A DNA stretch of 64,000 nt from an uncultured Roseovarius sp. (GTDB taxonomy: Bacteria; Pseudomonadota; Alphaproteobacteria; Rhodobacterales; Rhodobacteraceae), in the NCBI GenBank assembly GCA_947496175.1, contig CANMBU010000003.1, forward strand, positions 372,001 to 436,000. The letters are read 5' to 3'. A model generated the notes under the pieces. That model had not been told where the DNA came from. It saw only the letters and a program-made list of their open reading frames with translations, and searched no databases. Positions 61,834 to 64,000 of the stretch are shown here, one piece after another. Within the stretch, counting starts at the first letter, position 1; each line of letters begins with the position of its first letter. The translations under genes and the position numbers were made by a program.

Positions 61834-63693
61834 TCACACCCCTCGCGCGCGCGCAAATTCATTATTTTCATGATGATTGTGAGCCAGATTGCGATTGGGG
61901 CGGCGGACGGCGCGCAACAGATCACCCAGACCAATGGCAAGCTGAACCCAGCTTGGGGCCAGCGCATAGCGCGGTGAGCGTTTAGGATTGAAGCTTTTTT
62001 TGAACTGGGACAAGCCGGTGGAGCATCCCGACTTGGCGGCCAACCACGCGATCAAACCCCGCTCTGGCGGCAGTGCGGCCAGACAAAATCGCGGCACACC
62101 AGCCTCATTGGCAGCAGCAATAGCCGCGGTGATCAGCGCATGCATGGTACCATCCGGGACCGGCGCATTGGCCCGCATCAGGTCCAGACACCACTCATCC
62201 GTACTGACGTGAAAGCTGGCAAAGGCCACAACACGGCCCTTGAGACGTGCAAGAAAAACATCTTGATGACTAAGGTATTCGGGACAAAACTGTCCCATTG
62301 TCATACCGCGCGCCCGACCTTGACGCGCCTGCCAATCAGCGTCGACTTGCGCCAGCTCTTTCCACGGCAGGGCCGTCCCGCGCTCGATTGAGAGGCCTGC
62401 CTGTTCTGCCTGACGTAGTTTGCGCCGCAACTGTCGATACGCGCGACCCTCGGTCTGAAACTCTGACGGTTTGAGCACCAGATCATCCGCCACATGCAAC
62501 GCCCGCCATCCAGACTTTGTCGCAACAGCCGTCATGCGGCCATCGGCTTTGTAAACTATGGGAAAAAGCATTTCCCGGTGCGCTTGCTTTTTCAAGGTTG
62601 CAAGCGCCGCTTCGGGGGCTCCGCCAAGAGCTGCGAACAGCAGACACAGACTTTGCCCTGGGCGCAACACGGGCAGGCTGACATGACGCGATGCGATAAC
62701 ACCAGCGTCCGCTTGCCGGCACAGGCCAATTTCGGCGCGGGGCGCTTTCCTGAGGTCGCGTTCGTGCAGGTTGCGTCGGCAAATGTCGGAATGCGCCAAT
62801 GGCGCAAACGGGCGCAGCAGCAGCAAAGCGGCCAGGCTGAAGGGTATTGCATAGTAGATCAGACGAAATGCGACGATGCCGCAAAGTAATTCAGCCTGAG
62901 GAATGCCCGGAAGAGCCGCCAGCAACACAAGCTCAAACGGCCCCACACCGCCGGGCGTGCCGCTCAGCAGGGCCGCGCCAAGCGCCAACATATAGGCAGG
63001 CATAAGCGCAAGAAGCGGCAACGCGGTGTCAGAAGGCATAAGACACCACAGAGCCACCCCTGCACAAAAAGTGTCGATCAGGGTGAGACTGGCAATACCC
63101 CCGAGCATTCGCAGGCTCGGGCCCCGGAGAATGGCGCGTCCAAGTCTGAATGTTGGATAAAGAAAGCAGAGTAACCCAAAGCTACAAAACAAAAATAAGC
63201 AAAACAAACCTTGATGAAATGACAGGACATCTGATGGGAACAAAACCCCTATCAGGCCAAGGCACAGCACCAAACCCAACAGAAAACTCACCGCCACGCC
63301 CGTGGCGATTTTTGTAGCCTGAGCCAGCGACAGGTCGGGCACCAGACGCCATCGCACCAAGGCGCCGCTCAGAACCCCAAGGCCGATGGTTTGACCGATC
63401 GCAATGGCCGCAGCACCGCTGGCGCAGGCCTGACGAGGGCTGCAATCGGTGCGTAAATGCCGGTGCAGGATCAAATCGTAGCGACCCAATGCCCAAAAGC
63501 TCACAGCTGTGGCCAATCCGGCCGATATCCATTGTGCCGATGTCAGGTTCGCCAGAGCAGTCCCAAGGCCCGCAAAGGTGTCTGATGAAATTTGGCCTTG
63601 CAGTATCCAAAGGCACAAAGCGCCGACGGCAAGTGGCATGACATGGCGCAGGAAACTTGTTGCGGGTGCCTTGCCCCCGACCAGTGTGAACAT
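61834..63693 (-). CDS. MprF-like membrane protein with C-terminal DUF2156-like domain
   Basis: Multi-TM LPG_synthase_TM-like N-terminus (GTPGGVGPFELVLLAAL); soluble C-terminus GRAYRQLRRKLRQAEQAG. Confidence 0.78.
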   Translation of the reverse strand: MFTLVGGKAPATSFLRHVMPLAVGALCLWILQGQISSDTFAGLGTALANLTSAQWISAGLATAVSFWALGRYDLILHRHLRTDCSPRQACASGAAAIAIGQTIGLGVLSGALVRWRLVPDLSLAQATKIATGVAVSFLLGLVLCLGLIGVLFPSDVLSFHQGLFCLFLFCSFGLLCFLYPTFRLGRAILRGPSLRMLGGIASLTLIDTFCAGVALWCLMPSDTALPLLALMPAYMLALGAALLSGTPGGVGPFELVLLAALPGIPQAELLCGIVAFRLIYYAIPFSLAALLLLRPFAPLAHSDICRRNLHERDLRKAPRAEIGLCRQADAGVIASRHVSLPVLRPGQSLCLLFAALGGAPEAALATLKKQAHREMLFPIVYKADGRMTAVATKSGWRALHVADDLVLKPSEFQTEGRAYRQLRRKLRQAEQAGLSIERGTALPWKELAQVDADWQARQGRARGMTMGQFCPEYLSHQDVFLARLKGRVVAFASFHVSTDEWCLDLMRANAPVPDGTMHALITAAIAAANEAGVPRFCLAALPPERGLIAWLAAKSGCSTGLSQFKKSFNPKRSPRYALAPSWVQLAIGLGDLLRAVRRPNRNLAHNHHENNEFARARGV

Positions 63694-63775
63694 GCAACCT
63701 CCAGACGGATGAATTTCAACCGTGCCTTGGTGCCATGTTCGGGCTTTCAGCCGCCTTAACGTTTAAAATACGCAT

Positions 63776-63808
63776 GAAAAAAGGCGCGTTCTGATCAGAC
63801 GCGCCTTT
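63776..63808 (-). terminator. Rho-independent terminator of the partial minus-strand gene at the right edge
   Basis: AAAGGCGCG-N11-CGCGCCTTT with a T-run on the minus strand. Confidence 0.75.
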
Positions 63809-63829
63809 CATCTGCAGGTGGAACGAATG

Positions 63830-64000
63830 TCAGATCTCGCTCATAATCTGGTCCTGGGCGACACGCACCATTTCCTCGATCTTGGCTCGCACGGTGTCCG
63901 CATCGGCCAGATCGCCCAGATCACCAGCCACTTTGCGCACGACATCCTCATAACCGGCCTCTTCAAAATCAGCCAGAACCACCTCTTTGGCATAGGCCTG
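63830..64000 (-). CDS. 3' end of an unidentified CDS running off the window
   Basis: Open frame ...QAYAKEVVLADFEEAGYEDVVRKVAGDLGDLADADTVRAKIEEMVRVAQDQIMSEI*, followed by a terminator. Confidence 0.55.
   Translation of the reverse strand, partial: QAYAKEVVLADFEEAGYEDVVRKVAGDLGDLADADTVRAKIEEMVRVAQDQIMSEI

Overview
This is an alphaproteobacterial, Rhodobacteraceae-like chromosomal window. Family and gene names below come from reading the translations; no database search was run. About 19.0-49.2 kb is a contiguous denitrification island covering nitrite to N2: nirS, a NapC/NirT-like multiheme fusion, a cupredoxin, a Crp/Fnr (Dnr/NnrR-type) regulator, a DUF4202-like gene, norF/E/D/Q/B/C, the heme d1 genes nirE-C-F-DL-G-H-J-N, a CbiX-like protein, a hemA paralogue, nosX-L-Y-F-D-Z-R and nnrS. 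Six near-identical TTGAC-N4-GTTAA type boxes tie its promoters together. The left part holds LysR, CBS, coaD, two gap paralogues with a 47-aa ORF between them, tkt, zapA, a serine-cycle block (mtkB, mtkA, hprA, sgaA) beside a divergent LuxR-type regulator with a degenerate receiver, and two Hint-domain proteins. The right part holds two tRNAs, purMN, rnd, sufE and a corrinoid/DUF1638/Bmt methyl-transfer neighbourhood. The most notable observations are: (i) a shared 19-bp inverted repeat, GGGTAGGT-N5-CTACCC, upstream of both sgaA and mtkA; (ii) a NapC/NirT fusion to a probable ethylbenzene-dehydrogenase-type heme domain with a CX3CH motif; (iii) a PA0069-type radical SAM gene with an SOS-like box that is interrupted by an in-frame TGA; (iv) a duplicated HGSPSDP chelatase-like protein in the heme d1 operon; (v) a family of dispersed imperfect palindromes.
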